Shown here in pieces: positions 55,125-63,415 of a DNA stretch of 64,000 nt. The notes under the pieces were generated by a model. That model had not been told where the DNA came from. It saw only the letters and a list, made by a program, of their open reading frames with translations, and did not search any database. Both the position numbers and the translations under genes were made by a program. Source of the stretch: Nocardia puris (GTDB lineage Bacteria; Actinomycetota; Actinomycetes; Mycobacteriales; Mycobacteriaceae). The stretch is taken from positions 496,001 to 560,000 of the forward strand of contig NZ_QNRE01000003.1 of the NCBI RefSeq assembly GCF_003315035.1, in the 5' to 3' direction. Numbering within the stretch: position 1 is the stretch's first letter; each line of letters opens with the position of its first letter.

Positions 55125-56462
55125 GTGCTAGAGAACGTTTTCGGGGTTCACCCCACGATCCTCCTGGAACTACTGACCATCCCGCTTTTCACAGGTGTGA
55201 TCGGGTATATCACCAACTGGACCGGCGTGCTGATGCTGTTCCGTCCCATCGCATTCCACGGCATCAAGGTGCCGGGCCTGCGCGCGCTGTACCCGTTCCT
55301 GCCCAAGCGCATCCAGGTGCTGCCGCTGCTGTCCTACGACGGCCGATTCGGCTGGCAGGGCATCGTCCCGTCGCGCGCCGACAAGATGGCGAGCATCGCC
55401 GTCGACAAGGGCCTGGCCAAGCTGGGCAGCGTCGCCGATTTCTACCGCGAGCTCGAGCCCGACAAGCTGGCCGAACACCTGGCCAGCATCGCCGACGCGC
55501 AGATCACCGACATCGTCGAGGAGATCCTGCGCCGCGAGCATCCGCAGCTCTGGTACAACCTTCCCAGTCAGGTCCGCGAGATGGTGCACATGCGGGTGCG
55601 CCAGCAGCTGCCGGACATCCTGCGCGAGCTGACCGTCGAGCTGGGCGAGAACATCGACCAGCTGCTCGACGTGAAGCAGATGGTGATCCGCTACTTCCAG
55701 GCCCGCCCCCACCTGCTGAACACGCTGTTCCAGGTGCTGGGCGCCAAGGAACTGCGGTTCATGCAGAACTTCGGCTTCTACTTCGGCGCGCCGATGGGCG
55801 TGGTGCTGGTGGGCCTGCTGCACGTCACCAAGCCCTACCTCGGCACCTGGACCAGCTGGGTGGTGCTGCCCATCGGCGGCGTGATCATCGGCTGGGTGGT
55901 CAACTGGATCGGCATCAACATGATCTTCGCCCCGGCCTACCCCAAGTGGTGGTGCCCGTGGCGGCAGGGCCTGCTGATCAAGCGACAGTCCGAAATCACC
56001 GACGGCTACGCCGAATTGGTGTCCAGCCAGGTCATGACGGTCGCCAATATCGGCGACGAGCTGCTCAACGGCCCGCGCTCGGACCGCACCATGCAGATGC
56101 TCGAGGACACGCTGCGCCCGGCCGCCGACCGCGCGCTCGGCCCCGCTCGCCCCGCGGTGAAGTTCATGCTCGGCAGTCGCGAATACGACTCGCTGCAGGC
56201 GACATTGACCAATGAGGCCATGTCCATCGCGCCGATCGCCTTCGCCGACCCGGACTTCAACCTCCAGCAGGGCAAGCAGATCAACGACTACATCGCCAAA
56301 CAGATGGCCAATCTGAAGCCCCCGGACTTCGTGGAAATGCTGCGATCGGCCATCAAACAAGATGAATGGTTGCTTTTCGTCCATGGCGGCGCGCTCGGGC
56401 TCTTCGCCGGATACGCTCACATCCTGGTCTTCGGAACAGGAGTGGCGACTTCATGGATATGA
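55125..56462 (+). CDS. DUF445-family membrane protein
   Basis: The 445-residue protein has N-terminal hydrophobic segments (LLELLTIPLFTGVIGYITNW) with the DUF445 signature TNWTGVLMLFRPI, a long helical middle region (TDIVEEILRREHPQLWYNLP), a second hydrophobic pair at about 220-265 (PMGVVLVGLLHVTKPYLGTW, VVLPIGGVIIGWVVNWIG, NMIFAP) and a final membrane helix. The NW-(I/T)G motif occurs twice, at each membrane entry, as in the family. Function unknown. The GTG follows AGGAGGG (55114-55120) by 4 nt. Its stop overlaps the second Abi-alpha gene by 10 nt. Confidence 0.87.
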   Translation: MLENVFGVHPTILLELLTIPLFTGVIGYITNWTGVLMLFRPIAFHGIKVPGLRALYPFLPKRIQVLPLLSYDGRFGWQGIVPSRADKMASIAVDKGLAKLGSVADFYRELEPDKLAEHLASIADAQITDIVEEILRREHPQLWYNLPSQVREMVHMRVRQQLPDILRELTVELGENIDQLLDVKQMVIRYFQARPHLLNTLFQVLGAKELRFMQNFGFYFGAPMGVVLVGLLHVTKPYLGTWTSWVVLPIGGVIIGWVVNWIGINMIFAPAYPKWWCPWRQGLLIKRQSEITDGYAELVSSQVMTVANIGDELLNGPRSDRTMQMLEDTLRPAADRALGPARPAVKFMLGSREYDSLQATLTNEAMSIAPIAFADPDFNLQQGKQINDYIAKQMANLKPPDFVEMLRSAIKQDEWLLFVHGGALGLFAGYAHILVFGTGVATSWI

Positions 56463-57337
56463 CGGATCCGAGTGGCGGCGACGCGAAATCGGACGCGCGG
56501 GGTGACCAACCGAGCCCCGCGCCGTCCACCGAGGTCGCGCGCTGGGAGGCGCCCGAACTCGAACCCGTCGACCGGCAGCGCAGGCGGGTGCCCTCGCCGC
56601 GCCAGACCGTGCGCGCGGCGGGCGGGGTCGCCAAGGTCGCGCTGACCGCCGCCTCCGAGGTCACCTCCTGGACGGTGGACACCGCGCTCGGCGTCACCGG
56701 CACCGTCGTGAAGGGCAGCATGGCGGGCGTGCCGCCGCGCGAAGTGCTGGCCGAGGCCGAAGCCGAAGTGCGCGACGCGGTGCGCCGGGCCCTCGGCCTG
56801 CCACCCCAGTCCGCGCTGCGGGCCGATCCGGCCGTGCCGACGTTGCGGGAACAGGGCGCGGAACTGCTGCGCCTCTCCTCCAGCCCGCGCGGCGACGGTT
56901 CCGAGATCCACCCCGCGTTCGCGGGCATGCTCGCCGAACTCACCCCCGACGAGGCCCGCATCCTGCGCTTCGTCCACGTCGACGGACCGCAACCGTCTAT
57001 CGATATCCGCGTCGGCCGCCCGCGCGCGCTCGGCGCCGACCGCTACCTGTCCGGCCTCACCCTGATCGGTGACCAGGCCGGGCTGCGCTTCCCCAACCGG
57101 GTGCCGCAATACCTGACGAACCTGCGCAGGCTCGGGCTCATCGAGTTCGCCCGCGAACCCGTCGACAACCCGAACCGCTACCAGCTCCTCGAGGCGCAGT
57201 CGCCGGTGCGAGAACTGTTGAAGCGCTCCGGTTTCGGCACCAAGGTGATGTATCGCAGCATCGTGCTGACGACGTTCGGCACGGACTTCGTGCAGACCTG
57301 CCTGCCGGTGGTCACCGAGGGACGCGAGTCGAGCTAG
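56453..57337 (+). CDS. Abi-alpha (DUF4393) family protein, paralogue 2
   Basis: The 294-residue protein shares with paralogue 1 the landmarks IHPAFAGMLAELTPDEARIL, RFVHVDGPQPSIDIRVG, YLTNLRRLGLIEFAREPVD and LTTFGTDFVQTCLP. Its N-terminus (about 1-60) is disordered and acidic, followed by a hydrophobic stretch (VAKVALTAASEVTSWTVDTA). AGGAG lies 10 nt before the ATG, within the overlap with DUF445, so the two are coupled. The gene ends 7 bp from the convergent ABC-F gene. Confidence 0.82.
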   Translation: MDMTDPSGGDAKSDARGDQPSPAPSTEVARWEAPELEPVDRQRRRVPSPRQTVRAAGGVAKVALTAASEVTSWTVDTALGVTGTVVKGSMAGVPPREVLAEAEAEVRDAVRRALGLPPQSALRADPAVPTLREQGAELLRLSSSPRGDGSEIHPAFAGMLAELTPDEARILRFVHVDGPQPSIDIRVGRPRALGADRYLSGLTLIGDQAGLRFPNRVPQYLTNLRRLGLIEFAREPVDNPNRYQLLEAQSPVRELLKRSGFGTKVMYRSIVLTTFGTDFVQTCLPVVTEGRESS

Positions 57338-57344
57338 ATCCGGG

Positions 57345-59132
57345 CTACGCGCCGTCGGCCAGTTCCAGCCAGCGCTCCTCGGCCGTCTCCTTCTCGGCGA
57401 GCACCTGTTTGAGTTCGGCGCCCAAGGTCATGAGACGGTCGGGTTCGGTGGCGGCGTCGGCCAGGGCCGCGTGCAGCTTCTGTTCGCGCTCGGTGAGCTT
57501 GTCGATGGCGCGCTCCAGGCGCGTGAGCTCCTTGCGTGCCGCACGGTAGGCGGCGGAATCCGTTGCGGTGGCGGGCTTCTCGGCCGACGGCCGGGCGGCG
57601 GGCGGCGCGCTCATGGCGGCCCGCTTGGTGAGGTACTCCTCGATGCCGCCGGGCAGGTTGGTCAGTTTGCCGTCGCCGAACAGCGCCCAGGTGGTGTCGC
57701 AGATGCGCTCGACCAGGTAGCGATCGTGGCTGATGACCACCAGGGTGCCCGCCCAGTTGTCGAGCAGGTCCTCGAGCTGTTGCAGGGTGTCGATGTCCAG
57801 GTCGTTGGTCGGCTCGTCGAGCAGCAGCACGTTCGGCTCGGACATGAGGATGCGCGTCAGCTGCAACCTGCGGCGCTCACCGCCGGAGAGGTCGCCCACC
57901 GGCGTGCGCTGGCGAGCCGGGGTGAAGCCGAGCCGCTCGGCCAGCTGCCCGGCCGAGATCTCCTTGTCGCCCAGCATGATTCGCTGCGCGACCTGCTGCA
58001 CGGCCTCCAGCACCCGCATCTGGGTAGGCAGGTCGTCGAGTTCCTGTCGCAGCCAGCCGATCTGGACGGTCTGGCCCTGAATCCGCTTGCCCGCGGCCAG
58101 TTCCGCGTCGCCCGCGAGCGCGCGCAGCAGCGTGGTCTTGCCGGAGCCGTTCACCCCGACCAGGCCGAGGCGTTCGCCCGGCGCGAGCCGCCAGGTGAGG
58201 TCGTGCACGAGTTCGCGGCCGTCGGGGGTGGTGAGAGTGGCGTCCTCGAGCTCGATCACCACCCGGCCCAGGCGTTTACGGGCGAACGCGGCCAGCGAGA
58301 CGCTGTCGCGCGGCGGCGGCACGTCGGCGATCAATGCTTCGGCGGCCTCCACGCGGTAGCGCGGTTTGGAGGTGCGGGCCTGCGGGCCGCGCCGCAACCA
58401 CGCCAGTTCTTTGCGGGCCAGGTTGCGCCGCCGCGCCTCGGTGGCGTCGGCCTGGCGCGCGCGTTCAGCGCGGGCGAAGATCCAGTCGCCGTAACCGCCC
58501 TCGTAGCTCTCGACCTTGCCGCCGACGACCTCCCAGGTGTTGGTGGCGACGGTGTCGAGGAACCAGCGGTCGTGGGTCACCACGATCAGGGCGCTGCGGC
58601 GGTCGATGAGGTGGCGGGCCAGCCACTGCACGCCCTCCACGTCGAGGTGGTTGGTCGGCTCGTCCAGCACCAGCAGATCCAGGTCGCGCACCAGGGCGGC
58701 GGCCAGCGCGACGCGGCGACGCTCACCGCCGGACAGGTTGCGCACCGGCGTGTCGAGGCCCAGGTTCTGGATGCCGATGCCGTCGAGCACCGAACGGATG
58801 CGCGGGTCGGAGGCCCATTCGTGTTCGGCCACCTGCCCGGAGAGCGCGTCGTCGGCGAGTCCGGCCAGCACGACCTCCCCCACCGTCGCGCCGTCGGGGA
58901 GCACGCCGCGCTGGGTGACCACGGCCATCCGCAGGCCGCCGAGCCTGCTCACCCGGCCGCTGTCGGGCTCCTCCAGACCGGTCAGCACTTCGAGCAGGGT
59001 GGTCTTGCCGCCACCGTTGAGCCCGACCACGCCGATGCGCTCCCCCGCGTGCACGCCCAGCGACACGTTGTCCAGCAGCGGTTTGATCCCGAAGCTCTTG
59101 GAGACCTGTTCCAGATTGATCAGGTTGGCCAT
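57345..59132 (-). CDS. ABC-F family ATPase (Uup-like)
   Basis: The 595-residue protein has two ATP-binding cassettes and no membrane segment: Walker A GVVGLNGGGKTTLLEVL with LSGGERRRVALA, then GLVGVNGSGKTTLLRAL with LSGGERRRLQLTRIL, joined by the ABC-F linker. A C-terminal coiled coil (RKELTRLERAIDKLTEREQK) places it near Uup. ABC-F proteins act on ribosomes, either resolving stalled translation or giving antibiotic protection; housekeeping is more likely here. The ATG at 59132 (MANLINLEQVSKSFG) is preferred over an in-frame start 15 nt upstream. Confidence 0.93.
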   Translation of the reverse strand: MANLINLEQVSKSFGIKPLLDNVSLGVHAGERIGVVGLNGGGKTTLLEVLTGLEEPDSGRVSRLGGLRMAVVTQRGVLPDGATVGEVVLAGLADDALSGQVAEHEWASDPRIRSVLDGIGIQNLGLDTPVRNLSGGERRRVALAAALVRDLDLLVLDEPTNHLDVEGVQWLARHLIDRRSALIVVTHDRWFLDTVATNTWEVVGGKVESYEGGYGDWIFARAERARQADATEARRRNLARKELAWLRRGPQARTSKPRYRVEAAEALIADVPPPRDSVSLAAFARKRLGRVVIELEDATLTTPDGRELVHDLTWRLAPGERLGLVGVNGSGKTTLLRALAGDAELAAGKRIQGQTVQIGWLRQELDDLPTQMRVLEAVQQVAQRIMLGDKEISAGQLAERLGFTPARQRTPVGDLSGGERRRLQLTRILMSEPNVLLLDEPTNDLDIDTLQQLEDLLDNWAGTLVVISHDRYLVERICDTTWALFGDGKLTNLPGGIEEYLTKRAAMSAPPAARPSAEKPATATDSAAYRAARKELTRLERAIDKLTEREQKLHAALADAATEPDRLMTLGAELKQVLAEKETAEERWLELADGA

Positions 59133-59502
59133 GAACCCTGTTTCCACCTCTCGCGCGCCGACCTTACGAGCCTACTCACCGGGGGCGGGGCACTTCCGCA
59201 CGGTGTGGGTGCCGAGGGCGGGGCCGACGCCGGTCGCGCGCCTCGACTACCGGGGTCGAGGTACGGAGCACTCCCGCACGGTGCGGGAGCCGAGAGTGGG
59301 GCCGACGCCAGGTCGCGTGCCCGGGGTGCGGGGCACTCCCGCGCGGTGCGGGAGCCGGGTACGGCGCGGCTGCCGGGTTTCACGTGCCCCCGGTACGTGG
59401 AGCAGTGGGACGCGGCCCGGACCCTCGTCGCGGCCCGCCCGCGCCCGCCGCCACTCGGCCTGGGTCGTCCACGCTCGACCGGGGACGTGCACCGAACCTG
59501 GG
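59133..59502. other. 370-bp intergenic region with three hairpin repeats
   Basis: Between the ABC-F gene and ispE, both minus strand, the sequence holds three degenerate direct repeats (listed next) and otherwise GC-rich sequence with no gene. Confidence 0.6.
59187..59360. repeat. Three direct repeats, each with a hairpin
   Basis: A unit like GCACTCCCGCACGGTGCGGG, then AGCCGAG and GGGGCCGACGCC, occurs three times, with hairpin starts at 59193, 59271 and 59336 (steps of 78 and 65 bp). The middle copy has perfect 9-bp arms CTCCCGCAC/GTGCGGGAG; the third has G-T pairing and the first is diverged. Confidence 0.75.
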
Positions 59503-60435
59503 TCAGCGCTTGTGAGGGTCCGGATCGATGACGCGGGCGCCGGGAACGGGGCCGTTGGCGGTGCGGATGCCGCGCGCCACACCCGCGCCCGCGAGTTCCG
59601 CCGCCACCGAGACGGCGGCCTCCTCGGATTCGCAGAGGAACGCGCAGGTGGGGCCGGAGCCGGAGACCAGTCCGGCCAGGGCGCCCGCGGTGACGCCGCC
59701 GCGCAAGGTGCGGCGCAGTTCGGGGCGCAGGGAGACGGCGGCGGCTTGCAGATCGTTGCCGAGCAGCGGGGCGAGCTGGTGCGGGTCGCCGGAGGCCAGG
59801 GCCTGCATGAGCTGCTGGGGTTCGCCGAGGCGCGGCGGGTCGCCCTGTTCGCGCAGACGGTCCAGTTCGGCGAACACCGACGGCGTGGACAGCCCGCCCT
59901 TGGCCAGCGCGAGCACCCAGTGAAAAGTGTTGCGGGACAACACCGGGAGCAGTCGTTCACCGCGCCCGGTGCCGAGTGCGGTGCCGCCGTGCAGGGCGAA
60001 GGGCACATCGCTGCCGAGTTCGGCGGCGACGGAGGACAATTCGTCGCGGCTCAGCCCGATGTCCCACAGTTCGTTGAGGCCGACCAGCGCGGCCGCGGCG
60101 TCGGCGCTGCCGCCCGCCATCCCGCCCGCGACCGGGATGCCCTTGGCGATGGTGATTTCCACCAGCGGGGCGCGCCCGGCCAGGTGCGCCAACCGCACGG
60201 CGGCCTTCCACACCAGGTTGGCGCGGTCGGTCGGCACCTCGCTCGCGCCCTCACCCGTCACCCGGACGGTGAGCGCGGCCGCGGGCGCGAGTTCGAGATC
60301 GTCGCCGAGCGAGAGGGCCTGGAACACCGTGGTCAGATCGTGGTAACCGTCGGGGCGCAGGTCACCGACCCCCAGGTGGAGGTTCACCTTGGACGGCGCG
60401 CGCACGGTGACGGGGCTCGGCACTACTGACAACAC
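59503..60435 (-). CDS. ispE: 4-diphosphocytidyl-2-C-methyl-D-erythritol kinase
   Basis: The 310-residue GHMP kinase reads [20 protein letters not shown] (substrate Lys/Asn), [18 protein letters not shown] (ATP loop) and [13 protein letters not shown] (motif 3). It phosphorylates CDP-methylerythritol in the non-mevalonate isoprenoid pathway. In M. tuberculosis it follows ksgA; here copper genes and a damaged cupin gene lie between. No Shine-Dalgarno is seen. The GTG at 60435 is 8 nt after a TAGGCT -10-like element; a GTG at 60423 also fits the family start. Confidence 0.93.
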   Translation of the reverse strand: MLSVVPSPVTVRAPSKVNLHLGVGDLRPDGYHDLTTVFQALSLGDDLELAPAAALTVRVTGEGASEVPTDRANLVWKAAVRLAHLAGRAPLVEITIAKGIPVAGGMAGGSADAAAALVGLNELWDIGLSRDELSSVAAELGSDVPFALHGGTALGTGRGERLLPVLSRNTFHWVLALAKGGLSTPSVFAELDRLREQGDPPRLGEPQQLMQALASGDPHQLAPLLGNDLQAAAVSLRPELRRTLRGGVTAGALAGLVSGSGPTCAFLCESEEAAVSVAAELAGAGVARGIRTANGPVPGARVIDPDPHKR

Positions 60436-60532
60436 GAGGTTCAAGCCTAATGCGTGGGTGCGACAAACGCCGGGCTCGACGACGGCCGTTCACCCGCCGG
60501 TCAGCCGCGTCACGGGCGCACCTTGCCGACAG

Positions 60533-60573
60533 ATACCCCTATAGGGTATTTTCGCTGTCGTCGGGGATACCCC
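60533..60573 (+). promoter_or_regulatory. Two CsoR-like copper operator sites
   Basis: ATACCCCTATAGGGTAT (60533-60549) and GGGGATACCCC (60563-60573) match the pseudo-palindromic TACCCC/GGGGTA sites bound by copper-sensing CsoR repressors. They lie 37-77 bp upstream of copZ. No csoR gene is in the window. Confidence 0.7.
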
Positions 60574-60609
60574 TGGACCGTATGATGTCAGCGAGCGAAG
60601 GAGTCGGAC

Positions 60610-60816
60610 ATGGCCACCACCACCTACACCGTCAAGGGCATGACCTGCGGTCACTGCGTCAGCTCGGTCAAGAGCGAGATCGGCAAGATCGACGGCGTCA
60701 CCTCGGTCGACGTCGACCTGGCGACCGGACTGGTCCGCGTGGACAGCACCGGCCCGCTGGCCGACGCCGACATCAATGCCGCGGTCGACGAGGCCGGCTA
60801 CGAGGTCGCCGTCTGA
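60610..60816 (+). CDS. copZ: Copper chaperone CopZ (heavy-metal-associated domain)
   Basis: The 68-residue protein is a single HMA domain: YTVKGMTCGHCVSSVKSEIG with the Cu(I)-binding CxxC, then IDGVTSVDVDLATGLVRV and EAGYEVAV. It should carry Cu(I) in the cytosol to a P-type ATPase, which is not in this window. AAGGAG precedes the ATG. Its TGA overlaps the ATG of the next gene (TGATG), and CsoR-like sites upstream predict copper induction. Confidence 0.92.
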   Translation: MATTTYTVKGMTCGHCVSSVKSEIGKIDGVTSVDVDLATGLVRVDSTGPLADADINAAVDEAGYEVAV

Positions 60817-61712
60817 TGCGGAACCGGCTGCGGTTCGCCGCGGTCGGCGTGGGACTCGCCGCGCTCCTGGGCGCCGCACTGGGGATCGGAGCCCTGGTCG
60901 GTGAGCCGGAGCGCGGCGCAGTCGCCTTCGACGCGAGCTACTGGCCGACCGGGTTGTCGGAGGAGGCATCCGCCTTCCGGATGTCCGAGATCAGCGCGCC
61001 CGACGTGCCAGGCCGCGCGGGCACCCTCAGCTTCCGCATCACCGGGGTGGACGGGGCGCCCTGCACCGATTTCGAGATCCGGCACGAGAAGCCGCTGCAT
61101 CTCATCGTGGCGCGGTCCGACACGGCCGAGTTCCGGCATGCGCATCCGCAGATGGCGGCCGACGGGACGTGGACTGTCGACTGGACCTGGGCGAGCCCGG
61201 GGGTCTATCGCGTGTTCGCGGATTTCGCGCCGGCCGATAAGGCGCTCGCGTTCGACGGTGTGGTGCTGAGCCGCGAGTTCACCGTCGAGGGGCCCGCGCC
61301 GTCGCGGCCGCTGCCACCGCCCGCCGACGTCGCGACGGTGGACGGTTACGAAGTGCGGCTCGCGGGCGCGCTCGCCACGCACAAGGCGGACGAGCTGCGC
61401 TTCACCATCACTCGCGACGGCCGTCCGGTCACCGATCTCGAGCCGTACCTCGGCGCGTACGCGCACCTGGTCGGGCTGGAGGAGGAGACCCTCGCCTACA
61501 TGCACGCGCATCCGACGGGCGAGGTCGGGAGCACGCTCGCGGGCCCGGACGTGGCCTTCTCCGTGGGCGCCCCGGCATCCGGCGAGTATCGCGTCTTCCT
61601 CGAATTCGCCCACGGCGGTTCGGTGCACCGTGCCGAGTTCACCGTTCCCGCCGCTTCCACAACGGAATTCGCGCCCGACGGGGCGCACGAGCACGGCGAC
61701 GGGCACCGCTGA
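60816..61712 (+). CDS. Exported His-rich double-domain protein coupled to CopZ
   Basis: The 298-residue protein has a signal or anchor helix (residues 5-28, LRFAAVGVGLAALLGAALGI) and two similar extracytoplasmic domains. Domain 1 contains HEKPLHLIVARSDTAEFRHAHP and SPGVYRVFADFAP; domain 2 contains AYAHLVGLEEETLAYMHAHP and ASGEYRVFLEFAHG. The His and HAHP clusters and the tail HEHGDGHR could bind copper. The ATG overlaps the copZ stop. A periplasmic-side copper-binding or delivery role is inferred from the context; I know no enzyme function. Confidence 0.78.
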   Translation: MRNRLRFAAVGVGLAALLGAALGIGALVGEPERGAVAFDASYWPTGLSEEASAFRMSEISAPDVPGRAGTLSFRITGVDGAPCTDFEIRHEKPLHLIVARSDTAEFRHAHPQMAADGTWTVDWTWASPGVYRVFADFAPADKALAFDGVVLSREFTVEGPAPSRPLPPPADVATVDGYEVRLAGALATHKADELRFTITRDGRPVTDLEPYLGAYAHLVGLEEETLAYMHAHPTGEVGSTLAGPDVAFSVGAPASGEYRVFLEFAHGGSVHRAEFTVPAASTTEFAPDGAHEHGDGHR

Positions 61713-61743
61713 GCGAATCGCGATCAGCGCATCGGCCCTGGAT

Positions 61744-62105
61744 TCAGGCGGGCGAGTCGCCGTGAGCGGGTCGCCCGCGTCGCCGGTGTTCACCACGCCG
61801 GCGGGCTCGATGAGCATTATTTGCACCTCGCCCTCGGCGATCGGGCAGTGCTCCACGCCTTTTCGGCACCACGAACAACTGTCCCGGCCCAGGCGCAGGT
61901 CGCCGTCGCGCAGTTGGATGGTCAACTCCCCCGCGATCACGAAGAACACCTCGACAGTGTCGTCGTGCATGTGCCACACGAACTCTCCGCCGAGCTCGAC
62001 CACCTCGACCTCGTAGTCGTTGAGCCGCGCCACGACTTTCGGCAACCACTGCTCCGAGAACAGCGCGGGCTCGACGGGCTCGTTCGGCATGGTCCGATAC
62101 GACAT
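61744..62105 (-). pseudogene. Cupin gene with compensating frameshifts and lost stop
   Basis: The frame starts as a normal small cupin (FVWHMHDDTVEVFFVIAGEL, TIQLRDGDLRL). It then leaves the family for about 16 residues, while the neighbouring frame reads the expected PGPGQLFVVPK, and returns with KGVEHCPIAEGEVQIMLIEP. This fits one missing base near 61884-61889 and one extra base in the TTTT at 61860-61863. At the end a further shift is needed to reach the TGA at 61744; otherwise the frame runs antisense through the copper gene to 60798. Either a decaying gene or sequencing errors. Confidence 0.7.
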
Positions 62106-62130
62106 GGGCTGCCGGACCGTGCCCCCGGTG

Positions 62131-63012
62131 CTAGCCCTGTTCGGCCAGGCGGACGAAGGCGGCCGTATCGAGGGTTTCGCCGCGGGCGGTGGGCGCGATG
62201 CCCGCCGCGGTGAGGCGGCGTTCGGCTTCGGCGGGGGAACCGGCCCAGCCGGCCAGCGCGGCGCGCAAGGTCTTGCGGCGCTGGGCGAACGCGGCGTCGA
62301 CGACCTCGAAGACGCGGCGGCGATGCTCGGCGTCGATCGGCCACGGCGGTTCGGCGAAGCGCTCGACGCGGACCAGACCGGATTCGACGCGCGGCACCGG
62401 CCAGAACACTTGGGTCCCCACCGCGCCCGCGCGGCGCACGGTCCCGAAGAACCCGGCTTTCACGCTCGGCACGCCGTAGGTGCGGCTGCCCGGTTCGGCG
62501 GCCAGCCGGTCGGCGACCTCGGCCTGCACCATGACCAGCGCGGTGCGCAGGCTCGGCAGCTCGGCCAGCAGGTGCAGCAGCACGGGGACCGCCACGTTGT
62601 ACGGCAGGTTCGCCACCAGCGCGGTCGGCTCGGCGGGCAGGTCGGCGGCGCTCACCCGCAGCGCGTCAGCTTCCACAACCCGCAGGCGGTCCGCCAGCTC
62701 CGGCGCGCGATCCGCGACCGTGGCCGGAAGATGCCGCGCCAGAACGGGATCGATCTCGACGGCGACCACCGAGTCCACCACATCGAGCAGCGCCAGCGTC
62801 AGCGACCCCAGTCCCGGCCCCACCTCGAGCACCACATCGTCGCGCCCCACCCCCGCCGCACTCACGATCCGCCGCACCGTATTCGCGTCGTGCACGAAGT
62901 TCTGCCCGAGCTGCTTCGTCGGCCGCACCCCGAACCGCTCCGCCAACACCCGCACCTCAGCGGGCCCCAACAGCGCAGCACTCCCACGAGCGGATTCCTC
63001 AGCATCGGACAC
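62131..63012 (-). CDS. ksgA: 16S rRNA (adenine(1518)-N6/adenine(1519)-N6)-dimethyltransferase
   Basis: The 293-residue Rossmann methyltransferase has [19 protein letters not shown], the SAM loop [16 protein letters not shown], and the catalytic [15 protein letters not shown], then [13 protein letters not shown] in the C-terminal rRNA-binding part. It dimethylates two adenines at the 3' end of 16S rRNA; loss gives kasugamycin resistance. GTG start. It follows rpfB on the same strand, as in M. tuberculosis. Confidence 0.95.
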   Translation of the reverse strand: MSDAEESARGSAALLGPAEVRVLAERFGVRPTKQLGQNFVHDANTVRRIVSAAGVGRDDVVLEVGPGLGSLTLALLDVVDSVVAVEIDPVLARHLPATVADRAPELADRLRVVEADALRVSAADLPAEPTALVANLPYNVAVPVLLHLLAELPSLRTALVMVQAEVADRLAAEPGSRTYGVPSVKAGFFGTVRRAGAVGTQVFWPVPRVESGLVRVERFAEPPWPIDAEHRRRVFEVVDAAFAQRRKTLRAALAGWAGSPAEAERRLTAAGIAPTARGETLDTAAFVRLAEQG

Positions 63013-63126
63013 CGCTAGAACCTATCAACCCGGCGAACTACGCCGGGACACCGCGCGGGTGCGCCGACACGACACGGACACCGGCGCCTCTGGCGATACT
63101 TGATGGGGAGGCAAGGAGGTGGCGGT

Positions 63127-63351
63127 GTGATCGATGTGTTTCGCGATGCCTTGTTCACGCCTACGGACGTGTCCCATCACCTGCTGATTCCTCGCCGCAC
63201 TGTGAACAATTGGCTGGCCGACGACACACCGTCCGGACCGCTGGTCCACCACGTCCCTCCCGAACGCCGTGGGGCCGCCAGCGTGCCGTATCACTCCACC
63301 GCCCAGTGCACGCGGTTCACTCCGACAGGGACGGTACGCCTATCGGAGTGA
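63127..63351 (+). pseudogene. N-terminal fragment of a DUF433/HTH antitoxin-like gene
   Basis: A GTG 7 nt after AAGGAGG (63113-63119) opens a 74-residue frame: DVFRDALFTPTDVSHHLLIP, RRTVNNWLADDTPSGPLVHH, VPPERRGAASVPY. This matches the N-terminal winged helix of DUF433-type proteins, often antitoxins beside PIN-like toxins. The remaining residues (HSTAQCTRFTPTGTV) do not fit, and full-length members are about 200 residues, so the rest seems lost. No toxin gene is present. It could still be expressed as a short DNA-binding protein. Confidence 0.5.
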
Positions 63352-63364
63352 GGCCGAACGCACT

Positions 63365-63396
63365 GCGGCGCCGCACGGATTCCCGTGCGGCGCCGC
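63365..63396. terminator. Perfect 14-bp hairpin downstream of rpfB
   Basis: GCGGCGCCGCACGG (63365-63378) and CCGTGCGGCGCCGC (63383-63396) pair around ATTC. It lies between the convergent DUF433 fragment and rpfB, and has no T-run. Confidence 0.75.
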
Positions 63397-63415
63397 GGTG
63401 TTCGTCTTGGAGAGT

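Noticed and set aside
60440..60450. AAGCCTAA half-site near ispE as an iron box
   Set aside because: Only one half matches the IdeR consensus; the other half is absent. It is better read as a -10 element on the minus strand.
60798..62105. 435-residue cupin fusion protein
   Set aside because: Only the first about 120 residues are cupin-like. The rest is antisense to the copper protein gene and appears only because the stop was lost by a frameshift.
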